Below, in pieces: positions 1 through 8,417 of a DNA stretch of 64,000 bases. The translations under genes were made by a program, and so were the position numbers. The number at the start of each line of letters is the position of its first letter. Positions within the stretch are counted from its first letter, which is position 1. Under the pieces are notes generated by a model that worked only from the letters and a program-made list of their open reading frames with translations, had not been told where the DNA came from and did not search any database. Source of the DNA: an uncultured Prevotellaceae bacterium (GTDB lineage: Bacteria > Bacteroidota > Bacteroidia > Bacteroidales > Bacteroidaceae); the NCBI GenBank assembly GCA_946415365.1, contig CAMKSE010000015.1, positions 44,486 to 108,485 of the forward strand. Reading direction: 5' to 3'.

Positions 1-564
1 CGCGTCATCAAGGACTTTATGATTCAAAGTGGTGACCTTACCAGTCGCAACGCCCAGCCAGGACAGTTGCTTGGGGCTGGCGAGTTGGATTATACCATAG
101 AGCCCGAGTTCCGATTGCCCCAGATATATCATCGCAGGGGCGTGGTTGCCGCAGCCCGGGAGTCGGACAAGGTCAATCCTGAAAGGCGTTCGGGTGCAGC
201 CCAGTTCTATATCGTTTGGGGTAAGATCTACGACGATAAGAGGTTAGCCAAAGTTCAGGAGCGTCTGGATTCGGCTACCAACGGACAAGTTAAACTGACC
301 CCTGACATGATTGAGACCTACAAAACCGTTGGCGGCACACCCCATTTAGACGGACAATACACCGTGTTTGGTGAAGTAACTGAAGGACTAGATGTTGTGG
401 ACCAGATCCAGCAGATGGCAACCGATAAGAACGATCGCCCCACGAAAGATGTTCGTATTCTCCGCATCAAGATTATCAGTGACCCCTTTGCCCCCAAGCC
501 TGTTACCAAACCAACAACAAAGAAGGGTGTAAGATCCCAGCAACGTAAACCCATAAAACGATAA
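1..564 (+). CDS. Cyclophilin-type peptidyl-prolyl cis-trans isomerase (5' end outside window)
   Basis: Catalyses cis-trans isomerisation of prolyl bonds during protein folding. The frame is open from base 1, and the first codons read RVIKDFMIQSGD, which matches the conserved cyclophilin core, so the true start lies upstream of the window. GAAQFYIVWGK and QYTVFGEVTEGLDVVDQI are the usual later cyclophilin motifs. About 187 residues are visible, with a basic tail rich in Lys, Pro and Thr. An insertion around the AKVQERLD segment is common in Bacteroidota cyclophilins. Whether it is periplasmic cannot be told because the N-terminus is missing. The transporter gene that follows begins 9 bp after its stop, so they may be co-transcribed. 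Confidence 0.93.
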   Translation, partial: RVIKDFMIQSGDLTSRNAQPGQLLGAGELDYTIEPEFRLPQIYHRRGVVAAARESDKVNPERRSGAAQFYIVWGKIYDDKRLAKVQERLDSATNGQVKLTPDMIETYKTVGGTPHLDGQYTVFGEVTEGLDVVDQIQQMATDKNDRPTKDVRILRIKIISDPFAPKPVTKPTTKKGVRSQQRKPIKR

Positions 565-573
565 CAACCAGAA

Positions 574-1437
574 TTGAACGAGACTAAGAAAGGCTTTATC
601 CAGTTGCACCTCAGCGTGCTGCTTGCAGGCTTCACAGGCTTGTTCGGACGGCTTATCACACTGAACGAGGTGGATATCGTGTGGTATCGGATGCTCTTTA
701 CGAGTTGCATCCTATTGGTGTTCACCGGTCTGCCCCGTGTCGGCTGGCGGAAGTTCCTGCTACTCTGTGGATGTGGAGCATTGTTAGGACTCCACTGGAT
801 ATTGTTCTATGGCAGCATCAAAGCCTCGAATGTGTCAATAGGTGTCATCTGCTTCTCGCTCATCGGATTCTTCACGGCCCTCTTCGAGCCGATGATCTTC
901 AAGAAGCGCCTCTCTGGTCTGGAATTGCTCTTTTCGTTGATTACCGTTGCTGGTGTGATGTGCATCTTCTCTCTAGATGCCCGCTATCGTTATGGTATTA
1001 TGATTGGTGTGGTGTCATCGGCCGTTTGCGCTCTCTACGCCATCTGCAATAAAAAGGCCAGCGTGGGCGTTCGCAGCCGTACGGTGTTGATGTATCAGAT
1101 GTCTGGCGGCCTCATCATTGTATCAGCCATCATACCCATCTATCTGTGGTTCTTTCCCAGCCAGCAGCCTGTGGTGGTCATCCCTGAAGGTACAAATCTA
1201 TGGTTTATGCTTTGCCACGCGCTGTTCTGTACCGTTGGTATGTATCTGTTACAGATTCAGGCCCTGAAACGATTGTCGGCCTTTACCGTCAATCTGACTT
1301 ATAACCTTGAGCCTTGCTACACCATCATCCTTGCCTTCCTCATCTTCGGCGAAGGTCGCGAGATAAACTTCTCCTTTTACCTCGGCATCGCCCTCATCCT
1401 ACTCAGCGTGCTCCTTCAGTCGTTGAAGGCACGATAG
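574..1437 (+). CDS. EamA/DMT-family transporter
   Basis: A 287-residue polytopic inner-membrane protein with about ten hydrophobic segments in two similar halves, as in the drug/metabolite transporter superfamily. The second half has the characteristic YNLEPCYTIILAFLIFGE stretch near the C-terminus. The substrate cannot be predicted. The start is TTG at 574, because no ATG occurs before the first membrane segment. It sits 9 bp behind the cyclophilin gene. Its end overlaps the convergent GH16 gene by 22 bp. A second, unrelated-looking EamA protein is at 6595-7527. Confidence 0.88.
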   Translation: MNETKKGFIQLHLSVLLAGFTGLFGRLITLNEVDIVWYRMLFTSCILLVFTGLPRVGWRKFLLLCGCGALLGLHWILFYGSIKASNVSIGVICFSLIGFFTALFEPMIFKKRLSGLELLFSLITVAGVMCIFSLDARYRYGIMIGVVSSAVCALYAICNKKASVGVRSRTVLMYQMSGGLIIVSAIIPIYLWFFPSQQPVVVIPEGTNLWFMLCHALFCTVGMYLLQIQALKRLSAFTVNLTYNLEPCYTIILAFLIFGEGREINFSFYLGIALILLSVLLQSLKAR

Positions 1438-2267
1438 AAACGAACATAATCAATCTCGTATCTCATGGGAAGGGCAGAATCGTCGATGGGTCCGCCGTTC
1501 TGACCACCAAGGGCCAAGTTCAACAGGATATAATGCGGCTTCTTGAAAGGATTCTCACCGTTGCCAATACTGCCGTTAACTGTTGTGCTCAAGGGAATGT
1601 CGTTGAGCAACTCATCATCAAGATAGATACAGATATGCGTCTCGTCCCAGTCCATACGCCAGACGTGGAACAGATTTTCCCAATCTTGATTTCTCTCGAT
1701 AAAATGGGCAAAAGGAATCTTCCGGCTGTTCCATACTGCGTGGAACCGCTGGTCGTTGCCCCAGGCAGCATTAGCGAGTATATGGGATTCGCCGTCAATA
1801 CGATAGTATTCCATAATGTCAACCTCACCACACGAAGGCCACTCCATATCGTTGCCCAGAGTCCAGATGGCAGGCCAGGCACCTGCCGCCGTAGGGATTT
1901 TGGCGCGCACTTCTAAACGACCATAGAGAAAACTCTTCTTTCCTTTTGTTGTCAGACAAGCAGACGTGTAGTCGATGAATTCTCGTTTTTTACCCCAAAA
2001 ACGGCTGGCGGGGTCATAAGTAGGATTCTTACGATGCTCACGACGAGCCTCGATAATGAGGCACCCATCCTGCTGCCAGGCATTGGCAACCTGATACCAC
2101 TGAACTTCCTGATTACGCACGAATCCTTCCTCGAAGTTCCATATGGTGCTGTCTGGGGCCCCATTGCCATTGAATTCATCGCTCCACTCTGGCTGAGCAC
2201 TAACAGCAGAACACCAGAGGATCACCGCCACCAATATATATAACTTCCGTTGTAGCATTTCAGACAC
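1416..2267 (-). CDS. Secreted GH16 family glycoside hydrolase (beta-glucanase/laminarinase type)
   Basis: Hydrolyses beta-1,3 or mixed-linkage beta-glucans by a retaining mechanism. The GH16 signature GEVDIMEYYR lies at about residues 147-156, with the two catalytic glutamates at 148 and 153. WPAIWTLG just before it and the aromatic-rich HVWRMDWDE segment after it are typical of the jelly-roll fold. A signal peptide (hydrophobic core then AVSAQ) occupies residues 1-25, so it is exported. There is no lipobox and no CTD tail. The start may be Met1 or Met4. Its start overlaps the end of murQ by 8 bp, so it is the last gene of the murQ unit. An isolated GH16 gene outside a SusC/D locus gives no clue to its natural glucan. 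Confidence 0.9.
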   Translation of the reverse strand: MSEMLQRKLYILVAVILWCSAVSAQPEWSDEFNGNGAPDSTIWNFEEGFVRNQEVQWYQVANAWQQDGCLIIEARREHRKNPTYDPASRFWGKKREFIDYTSACLTTKGKKSFLYGRLEVRAKIPTAAGAWPAIWTLGNDMEWPSCGEVDIMEYYRIDGESHILANAAWGNDQRFHAVWNSRKIPFAHFIERNQDWENLFHVWRMDWDETHICIYLDDELLNDIPLSTTVNGSIGNGENPFKKPHYILLNLALGGQNGGPIDDSALPMRYEIDYVRFYRAFND

Positions 2268-3072
2268 TTTGAGCAGCTTCTCTTAATACTTTATCTACGC
2301 TTCCTGCCTTGAGCAAACGATATCGGGCCTCTTCAAAGGATAGACCCAGCAAATCCTGAATCATCCGTATGCCGCGATCGACCAGTTTGTTGTTGGTGAG
2401 TTGCATCTTCACCATACGATTACCCTCTACTCGTCCCATACGGATCATCAGCGAGGTGGAAATCATATTGAGCACCATCTTTTGCGCAGTACCACTCTTC
2501 ATGCGACTGCTGCCTGTAACAAATTCGGGACCAACAATCGTCTCGATGGGATATTCAGCAATCTCAGCCAATGGTGTCTGGGGATTGCTGGTAATACAGC
2601 CCGTCAGTAATCCATGCTTACGTGCCTTTTCAATAGCACCTACAACATAAGGCGTAGTGCCAGAAGCCGCTATGCCTATCACACTATCCTCTGAAGAAGG
2701 CTGATACACCTCGAGATCACGCCAGCCAAGTTCAGCATCATCTTCAGCATGTTCGACAGCATGACGCAAAGCCTCGTCACCACCAGCAATGACGCCCACC
2801 ACCCAGTCTGGAGACACACCGAACGTTGGAGGCAGTTCGCTGGCATCCAACACACCAAGCCGTCCACTGGTTCCTGCGCCAATATAGAACAATCGTCCGC
2901 CCTGCTTTATCCTTGGCTCCAAAGCATTTACCAACATCTCTATCTGAGGTATCACACGCTCTACAGCCTCAGCAACCAACCAATCCTCACGGTTGATTGC
3001 TTTTAATATTTCTCCTACCGACATCTGCTCCAGATGGTCGTAACGTGATGGTTGTTCTGTAATCTTACTCAT
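2260..3072 (-). CDS. murQ: N-acetylmuramic acid 6-phosphate etherase
   Basis: Cleaves the lactyl ether of MurNAc-6-phosphate to GlcNAc-6-phosphate and D-lactate in peptidoglycan recycling (cytoplasm). The SIS-domain motif GAGTSGRLGVLDASELPPTF sits at about residues 65-84 and includes the catalytic glutamate region. The GSSRMKSGTAQKMVLNMIST and NRMVKMQLTNNKLVDRG stretches are also MurQ signatures. The start chosen is the ATG at 3072 (MSKITEQPSRYDHLEQ); a longer frame exists but would add a non-family extension. At 270 residues it is slightly shorter than E. coli MurQ. It overlaps the upstream gene by 8 bp, which suggests translational coupling. Confidence 0.96.
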   Translation of the reverse strand: MSKITEQPSRYDHLEQMSVGEILKAINREDWLVAEAVERVIPQIEMLVNALEPRIKQGGRLFYIGAGTSGRLGVLDASELPPTFGVSPDWVVGVIAGGDEALRHAVEHAEDDAELGWRDLEVYQPSSEDSVIGIAASGTTPYVVGAIEKARKHGLLTGCITSNPQTPLAEIAEYPIETIVGPEFVTGSSRMKSGTAQKMVLNMISTSLMIRMGRVEGNRMVKMQLTNNKLVDRGIRMIQDLLGLSFEEARYRLLKAGSVDKVLREAAQSV

Positions 3073-4273
3073 CGCTAACACAGTGATTGATGAGGTTACC
3101 CAACAGTTTCCCATAGTGACCAGGAAGGATAATATGATGGTTGCCTATCGGATGGGTCAGGAAATAGTTGGTCAGTTGTTTGTCGGCGAGTTGTATCACC
3201 TGTTGGGTACGACAGAGATCGGCTTTGGCCTGATTTCTCACAAGTTCGCCCTCAGCGATAAAACTACGCGAGAGGTCGCCTGACACCTTGAAGATAGTAA
3301 CAGGTCCCTCCTTCATGTACCCACGGATACCCACACCTATACCCGACTCGAAATGAGAATCCAACTCGTAACGCTCCACCATATTAAAAGGTATGGTACA
3401 ATGGGCAAAAAGTATCTCGCCCGTTTCTGGATTGATAGAGGCTGGATTTGCTTGGAATCCGCTGACACCCAACAGCGACTGCACAATCATCATCGACAGC
3501 ATCGCAGGCACATCACCCTCGCAACCAGCCACGACCCCCTCTGCATTCAGGCGGGCCAAGGCCATACACCCTGTATTGTGTACAGCCGTCAGCAGGTCGA
3601 AGCAACGAAGGGTAAAGCCCTGCAGGTTGTTTTGATCAACAATCGTTCGCAGCGCTCCATAGATACGGTTTGCCATAGGTAGTGCCTTGAGAATCGTTTC
3701 GTTCGTAGTATTTTCTCGAGAAACGGTCTCTGGAGTTTTTTCGATAGTCTGCAAGAGTTCGTCCATCGGAATCTCCACCAGTTCTATGCCTAAGTGCTTC
3801 TTCACAATGGTTGGCTCGACCCTGCTGGAGATGAGCCAGTCGGAAGGCTGTCCGATGATTCCAAGACGACTGCCCCTGAGCTTTCGTCTCGCCTCACCCA
3901 CCTTGGCGAGTATCTGAATGCGACGGGAGATAAAATCAGCACTGCCGTGAATGATCTCACCCCGCATACCGTTTTGCTGAAGAAAGGAGAGAATCTCCAT
4001 CGACGCTGCCAAAGAGTTACTTTTGCCTGAGGTCAGCAGATAGAAGGGTGCCTGCGACTGTGCTCTGAGCTGAGACAATAATCTGCGGAAGATGCCCTCT
4101 GTGCCACCCGTCCGCACATAGATCAACGAGAGGTCTTGACTGCCATAGTCGGCGTAATCGTTGCCCTTCAGCGTATATGTTATCTGAAGGCTGTTCAGAA
4201 ATTCCTGAGTCACTGCCCCCACGGCCTTCTCGTCGTGGAGTTCAGAAGTAAGAGTGTAAATTGCGATATCCAT
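3065..4273 (-). CDS. L-fucose/arabinose isomerase-fold protein of unknown substrate
   Basis: A cytoplasmic protein of about 402 residues starting MDIAIYTLTSE (ATG at 4273). It looks like the FucI/AraA-like fold (COG2407 type). A central alpha/beta region is followed by CEGDVPAMLSMMIVQSLLG and a GEILFAHCTIPFNMVE segment, which in that family holds the metal and substrate residues. It is shorter than true L-fucose isomerase (about 590 residues). Its stop overlaps the murQ start, so the two are very likely co-expressed. From context it may act on an amino sugar or its lactyl product, but this is inference only. Promoter candidate: -7 box at 4287-4294. Confidence 0.7.
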   Translation of the reverse strand: MDIAIYTLTSELHDEKAVGAVTQEFLNSLQITYTLKGNDYADYGSQDLSLIYVRTGGTEGIFRRLLSQLRAQSQAPFYLLTSGKSNSLAASMEILSFLQQNGMRGEIIHGSADFISRRIQILAKVGEARRKLRGSRLGIIGQPSDWLISSRVEPTIVKKHLGIELVEIPMDELLQTIEKTPETVSRENTTNETILKALPMANRIYGALRTIVDQNNLQGFTLRCFDLLTAVHNTGCMALARLNAEGVVAGCEGDVPAMLSMMIVQSLLGVSGFQANPASINPETGEILFAHCTIPFNMVERYELDSHFESGIGVGIRGYMKEGPVTIFKVSGDLSRSFIAEGELVRNQAKADLCRTQQVIQLADKQLTNYFLTHPIGNHHIILPGHYGKLLGNLINHCVSDE

Positions 4274-4286
4274 AACTTTTTCGGCA

Positions 4287-4294
4287 CAAAGATA
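4287..4294 (-). promoter_or_regulatory. -7 box for the FucI-like/murQ/GH16 unit
   Basis: On the minus strand this reads TATCTTTG, the Bacteroidota TAnnTTTG element, 13 bp before the start of the first gene. No clear TTTG is present 19-21 bp further upstream, so support is moderate. Confidence 0.5.
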
Positions 4295-4496
4295 CAAATA
4301 AAAATCAAAACAAACCTCATATTCTCAGAATTGTTTGTATAACAATTTATCGAATTCTTTACAAATGTATTCTCCCCCAAAATACAAAATTACGAACAAA
4401 ATACGAAAATAATTATATTATGTTACCTTTTTTTCAAAGCGCTCAAGCTTTTCATACAATTATTAAAAAACTTTACCATTCATTATAATGCAATTG

Positions 4497-4528
4497 TTTG
4501 GGAATAAGAAAAAAATATACTACTTTTG
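4497..4528 (+). promoter_or_regulatory. Promoter of candidate small RNA
   Basis: TTTG at 4497-4500, a 20-bp spacer, then TACTTTTG at 4521-4528: a full match to the Bacteroidota housekeeping promoter (TTTG, 19-21 bp, TAnnTTTG). It faces right, but no plus-strand gene follows; the next plus-strand feature is the terminator at 4631-4663. Confidence 0.7.
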
Positions 4529-4534
4529 CTCGCG

Positions 4535-4663
4535 AAACAATCCAAAACCTTTATTGGAAGTTAACAATGAAATCTTTACTATGATCAGAGCCTTTAATGA
4601 AGGCTATTAACCTAAAAAACACTTTATGAAGGGATTCTGCCGGGAGGCAGTTTCCCTTTTTTT
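4535..4663 (+). ncRNA. Candidate small RNA of about 130 nt with micro-ORFs
   Basis: A promoter-to-terminator unit with no long ORF. Predicted transcription starts near 4535 and ends at the intrinsic terminator. Three hairpins can be drawn: TCCAA/TTGGA (4541-4558), AGCCTT/AAGGCT (4589-4605), and the terminator. It also contains two tiny overlapping frames, MKSLL (4567-4584) and MIRAFNEGY (4581-4610), joined by an ATGA overlap. The product could be a trans-acting sRNA or a micropeptide mRNA. I do not recognise it as a named RNA family. Confidence 0.5.
4631..4663 (+). terminator. Intrinsic terminator of the candidate sRNA
   Basis: Stem GGGATTCTGCC (4631-4641) with GGCAGTTTCCC (4646-4656), a GGGA tetraloop, two mismatched pairs in the middle, and seven T after it. 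The T-tract is on the plus strand only, so it terminates rightward transcription. The minus-strand DUF2461 gene ends at 4690 on the other side. Confidence 0.75.
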
Positions 4664-4689
4664 GAAAAAGCGGCCACTGCTAAAATTGG

Positions 4690-5415
4690 CTATTCATAAT
4701 CATCGATTACGCTGTTCATGAAGTCCATCATCGGTTTGGCAGCACGGAACATTCGCTCCATCTCGTCGAGCCAGTCATCGCCTTCGAAGAACGTATTCGA
4801 GACTGCGTGCCAACAGCAATAATCCTTCAGACGCAGATAGTTAACATGCGGCCAGTCTTTCGGAAAACCCGAGGGGCAGGTCTTCAATTTCGCCAACCCG
4901 AAACCCTGCGGCTGGTCCCAACTGTCTATATTTGTTGGCTCCTTAGTACTATAGGGCTCATCATTGCCATAGTACTTCACAAACTCTTCGTTTTCCACGC
5001 ACCTTAGCCATTCCGCCGTGTTAGCCATCATCTCATTACGGCACGAGGTCAGGATGTTCGTGGGCAACCAGTAGTTGCCAACAGCCAAAAGACAGTGGTC
5101 AGGCTCAAGATGCAGATAATAACCGCCCCTCAGAGCCTTTTTGCTTTTAGCATTGATATAGGCACCAAAATGGTTCTTATAGGGTGACTTGTCTACCGAG
5201 AACCGCGTGTCACGATAGAAACGATAGGTACAGTCCTTCACCTTAACGTGCGCTATTTCCGAATCAAACGTAACAACCCGTTCCAATGCCTGCTGTACAC
5301 CACGTTCAAACTCAGCCCTTACGGTCTCGTATTCCTTCTTTTGCTCCTGGAACCATTCACGGTTGTTGTTCACCATCACTTGTCGCAGAAAGCTTAATAT
5401 TCTCTTCTGGTCCAT
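4690..5415 (-). CDS. DUF2461 family protein
   Basis: A 241-residue protein of the DUF2461 (TIGR02453) family. The N-terminal LRQVMVNNNREWFQEQKKEY and the central YRFYRDTRFSVDKSPYKNHF segments are its hallmark. The family has no established reaction. There is no signal peptide or membrane segment, so it is probably cytoplasmic. It stands alone on the minus strand, 45 bp downstream of the LD-carboxypeptidase start region. No promoter of the TAnnTTTG type was seen directly before it. Confidence 0.88.
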   Translation of the reverse strand: MDQKRILSFLRQVMVNNNREWFQEQKKEYETVRAEFERGVQQALERVVTFDSEIAHVKVKDCTYRFYRDTRFSVDKSPYKNHFGAYINAKSKKALRGGYYLHLEPDHCLLAVGNYWLPTNILTSCRNEMMANTAEWLRCVENEEFVKYYGNDEPYSTKEPTNIDSWDQPQGFGLAKLKTCPSGFPKDWPHVNYLRLKDYCCWHAVSNTFFEGDDWLDEMERMFRAAKPMMDFMNSVIDDYE

Positions 5416-5460
5416 ATATATTGTCTTTATCTATCTGACCCAAGGTGGAATCTCATATCA

Positions 5461-6456
5461 CTATTTCATAGTCATTATGCTTGTCCCATCCTGCCTTACG
5501 CTCAAGATAACCCTACTACCTTCCACCATCGGATAGTTCAGACCGCTGTGATGACCCACGGGGAAATCATAACAGACGGGGATTGCATAATGCTGCAAAT
5601 ATTCGTGAAGCATTTCGTACATATCGGCAAAGCCGTTCTCTGGGCTCTTATATTTTGAGAAATGCCCTACGATAATGCCTTTCAACTTCGATAGAATCCC
5701 CCGTATTTCCATCTGGTGAAGCATACGGTCCACTTTCGACATTCCCTCGCCAGTATCCTCGATAAAGAGTACAAGTCCATCGTCTGCGCGATTCAGGAAA
5801 TCATACTCAGAACCAGCCAAACCACTGAAGACAGAGAGATTGCCGCCTACCAAAATGCCCTCAGCCTCGCCCTGTTGATTCAGCGGATGCGCAGGTACCT
5901 GATAACTAGGGAACTCACCTTTCAGCAGCCTCTGTAGAATGGCATTCACAGAGTCACGCTCACCTCGTAGGGAGATGCCATCGCACATCGAACAATGGAT
6001 GCTCATCACACCTGCTGACACCTCCGCACTATGTAAGGCCGTCGCATCGCTGAAGCCCATCACCCACTTCGGATGCTCACGAAATTCTTGTAGAGGAATT
6101 CGCCTCAGCACCTGAACAGCACCATCGCCACCACGGCTGCACAAGATTGCCTTGACTGTTGAGTCTCTCAGCGCCCAAAGCAAATCAGCCGACCGTTCAT
6201 CTGTCGTACCCGCAAAACTGTGATAATTGCTCAGCGCATGAGGCCCCACCACAGGCACATAGCCCCACTCTCGGAGCGTCTGAAAGCCTTTGACTATTGT
6301 CATCGAATCTGGCATGCTCGAAGGCGATATGATGGCTATCGTGTCGCCAGCCTTCAAAGCCGCAGGCATCACAAGCCGCTCCTGAGCCTCAGCACCCCGT
6401 CCTGTAACTGTCAGTAGCCAAAACAGCATACACTTTATTATATTACTTCCTTTCAT
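5461..6456 (-). CDS. Exported LD-carboxypeptidase (S66 family, LdcA-like)
   Basis: Removes the terminal D-Ala from muropeptide tetrapeptides. The S66 features are present: AGDTIAIISPSS near residue 37, SRGGDGAVQVLRRI near 108, and the nucleophile motif GFSDATALH with Ser at about 136. EDTGEG (Glu) and the VGHHSG (His) region complete the Ser-Glu-His triad. Length (331) is normal for the family plus a leader. Unlike cytoplasmic E. coli LdcA, residues 1-25 form a hydrophobic leader ending GAEAQ, so it is probably periplasmic. The promoter candidate is the -7 box at 6483-6490. It adds to the cell-wall recycling theme set by murQ and pgeF. Confidence 0.9.
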   Translation of the reverse strand: MKGSNIIKCMLFWLLTVTGRGAEAQERLVMPAALKAGDTIAIISPSSMPDSMTIVKGFQTLREWGYVPVVGPHALSNYHSFAGTTDERSADLLWALRDSTVKAILCSRGGDGAVQVLRRIPLQEFREHPKWVMGFSDATALHSAEVSAGVMSIHCSMCDGISLRGERDSVNAILQRLLKGEFPSYQVPAHPLNQQGEAEGILVGGNLSVFSGLAGSEYDFLNRADDGLVLFIEDTGEGMSKVDRMLHQMEIRGILSKLKGIIVGHFSKYKSPENGFADMYEMLHEYLQHYAIPVCYDFPVGHHSGLNYPMVEGSRVILSVRQDGTSIMTMK

Positions 6457-6482
6457 TTCTCTTCAGATATCACTTTTCGGCA

Positions 6483-6490
6483 CAAAGATA
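6483..6490 (-). promoter_or_regulatory. -7 box for the LD-carboxypeptidase gene
   Basis: Minus strand reads TATCTTTG (TAnnTTTG) 26 bp before the ATG. The adjoining bases (GTGCCGAAAA) match those after the -7 box at 4287-4294, so the two promoters are closely similar. Confidence 0.5.
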
Positions 6491-6594
6491 CGAATAATAA
6501 TCAAGACTATTCGCTTCTTCTTCAGAAAAACACCACAATATCAAAAAACTGCGTGAGTTCGAAACACCGCCATTCCCCTTCGCTAGTAAATTAT

Positions 6595-7527
6595 CTATAG
6601 AAGAAAAAACAGACTGACACCTACAACGGAGATGACGGCTCCAAAAACTGCTCGCCAGGTGATCTTCTCTTGGAAGAGCCAATGTGAGGGCAAAAGAATG
6701 ATAATCGGTGTCATTGCCATCAACGTGGAGGCAATACCAGCAGCAGTATACTGTACAGCCATCAACGAGAAACCGACTCCCACAAAGGGACCAAAGATTG
6801 TGGTAGCTGTCGCAACGGAAAGACCCTTTTTATCGTGCATCGCTTCATGCCAAGGCTTTATTCCATCGCGATAATAAAGCAAAACAAGGAACCCGATGAT
6901 ACCGGCGAGACAACGATAGAAGTTGGCGCTGAAAGGTACCAGCCATTTTGGCATGCCTGCTCCAGCCACCATCGAAGCCTCGTAATGATCCATACCGATC
7001 TTGCTCAAAACCAAACCCACACCTTGACAAACAGCTGCACCAATCGCAAAAAGGACACCATTCAGGGGTAGTTTCAGCGAAACCTTATGATGTTCGCCTC
7101 GTCCCAACACGGAGACGCAAATTCCCAAAAGCGTCACCAGCATAGCCACGATGCTCATGGCCCTCATCTGTTGCCCAAGAGTTACCCAAGCCATCAGAGC
7201 TGCCGCCAATGGGGCAAGCGTCATAAAGAGTTGTCCGTATCGCGAACCTATTATAATATAGCACTGGAAAAGACAGAAATCTCCTATCACATAACCTACA
7301 AGTCCTGACAACAGCATCCATCCTGCCGCCTCTGCTGAAGCCCCTGTAGGCAATGGATTGCCCGTCACCACTCCGAAAAGCACCAATGAGAACACCAAGG
7401 CCAACGCCATTCGTAGCACATTAAGCGTTAGATTACCCAGCCGTTTCGAGCCAAACTCGCTCAAAAGCGCCGTAGCTGTCCACGAGAACGCTACGCCTAT
7501 TGAAATCAGTTCACCTATATAAGTCAT
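6595..7527 (-). CDS. EamA/DMT-family transporter
   Basis: A 310-residue inner-membrane protein with about ten hydrophobic helices in two halves, typical of EamA permeases. LSGLVGYVIGDFCLFQCYII in the first half and IASTLMAMTPIIILLPSHWL followed by FQEKITW in the second half are family-type segments. Substrate unknown. Monocistronic by layout: its own promoter lies just upstream, and the next gene in the same direction starts about 140 bp beyond its end. The start is the ATG at 7527. Confidence 0.88.
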   Translation of the reverse strand: MTYIGELISIGVAFSWTATALLSEFGSKRLGNLTLNVLRMALALVFSLVLFGVVTGNPLPTGASAEAAGWMLLSGLVGYVIGDFCLFQCYIIIGSRYGQLFMTLAPLAAALMAWVTLGQQMRAMSIVAMLVTLLGICVSVLGRGEHHKVSLKLPLNGVLFAIGAAVCQGVGLVLSKIGMDHYEASMVAGAGMPKWLVPFSANFYRCLAGIIGFLVLLYYRDGIKPWHEAMHDKKGLSVATATTIFGPFVGVGFSLMAVQYTAAGIASTLMAMTPIIILLPSHWLFQEKITWRAVFGAVISVVGVSLFFLL

Positions 7528-7549
7528 CGTCTGTTTTTAATTGCGCCTG

Positions 7550-7581
7550 CAAAGGTACAACTTAATGGTGAACCTAACAAA
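7550..7581 (-). promoter_or_regulatory. Promoter of the EamA transporter gene
   Basis: On the minus strand: TTTG (7578-7581), exactly 20 bp, TACCTTTG (7550-7557). Full match to the Bacteroidota consensus; the ATG is 22 bp downstream. Confidence 0.75.
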
Positions 7582-7590
7582 TAATTGAGG

Positions 7591-7628
7591 GAAAAATCCT
7601 CGCCATTAGGATAATACCTAAGACGAGG
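7591..7628 (-). terminator. Terminator of the cytidylate-kinase-like gene
   Basis: Nested hairpin CCTCG/CGAGG (7598-7602, 7624-7628) and TTAGG/CCTAA (7606-7610, 7617-7621). Read on the minus strand, it is followed by ATTTTT, about 75 bp after the gene's stop. Confidence 0.55.
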
Positions 7629-7702
7629 CTCTTTATATTTTTGAGGGTAGCATCACGGCCTCAGTCTTCACTTGAGCTCAAAGTGTCGATCCTTTGTGTT
7701 CA

Positions 7703-8338
7703 TTATCCGATGTACGTCAATATGACATTTGCCGCTTCTTCCTCGGTCTTGCCGTCCATTTTGATAACCAGATCATAGTTACGAGTGTCATAGCGTGAGG
7801 TGTGGGCATTATTCTTCAGATACTCCTCTCGCGACTCGTCCACATCCTTGATGATCTTTTTGGCTTCCTTCTCGCTGATGCCCCGCTTACCCATGATACG
7901 ATTCACGCGATGGTCCATAGAGGCCTGAATGAGTACGTTCAGACGATTTTGATGGCCATTCGTAACGAAGAAGGCAGAACGACCAGCAATGACACACGAC
8001 TCCTCATTGGCAATGCTTTGTAGAATCTCCTTTTCGGCCTTCAACACGGCCTCAGAGGTCACCAGTTCTTTCTTTTCCTCGTCGTAATACTCAGAAGAGT
8101 TTGCTGCACCCTCTCCTAAAATCAACACACGCTTAATATTTTCCCACCAGCTTCGGTTATTACCTTTCAGACGCTCTATTTGATCTATTGACATATCAAA
8201 CTTCTCTTCCAAAGGTTTAGTAAGGGCCTTGTCGTAATATGGCACACCCAACTTTTCGGCTAAGATGCGACCCACGGTTCGACCACCACTACCCAACTCA
8301 CGATTAATAGTAATGACAAATTTTTCGTTCTTGTTCAT
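7703..8338 (-). CDS. Cytidylate-kinase-like family protein
   Basis: A 211-residue P-loop NMP-kinase-like protein. FVITINRELGSGGRTVGRIL near the N-terminus carries the modified Walker A (GSGGRT), as in the Cmk-like family common in Bacteroidota; VIAGRSAFFV and RVNRIMGKRGISE follow. It differs from canonical Cmk in the CMP-binding region, so the substrate is uncertain. A close paralogue is at 30440-31084, sharing the N-terminal block and the SRYDTRNYDLV segment. It lies downstream of the sdh operon and after that operon's terminator, so it is probably transcribed separately. Confidence 0.85.
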   Translation of the reverse strand: MNKNEKFVITINRELGSGGRTVGRILAEKLGVPYYDKALTKPLEEKFDMSIDQIERLKGNNRSWWENIKRVLILGEGAANSSEYYDEEKKELVTSEAVLKAEKEILQSIANEESCVIAGRSAFFVTNGHQNRLNVLIQASMDHRVNRIMGKRGISEKEAKKIIKDVDESREEYLKNNAHTSRYDTRNYDLVIKMDGKTEEEAANVILTYIG

Positions 8339-8380
8339 AATATTTATAATTATTAGCTTAGTCCTTAATAATAAATAAAG

Positions 8381-8407
8381 GTAGTGGGGGCATGCCCCCC
8401 ACTACCG
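8381..8407 (-). terminator. Terminator of the sdh operon
   Basis: Perfect 11-bp stem GGTAGTGGGGG / CCCCCACTACC with a CATGC loop, 11 bp after the sdhB stop. Read on the minus strand it is followed by the T-rich TTTATTTATTATT. Confidence 0.85.
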
Positions 8408-8417
8408 ATAAATAGTC

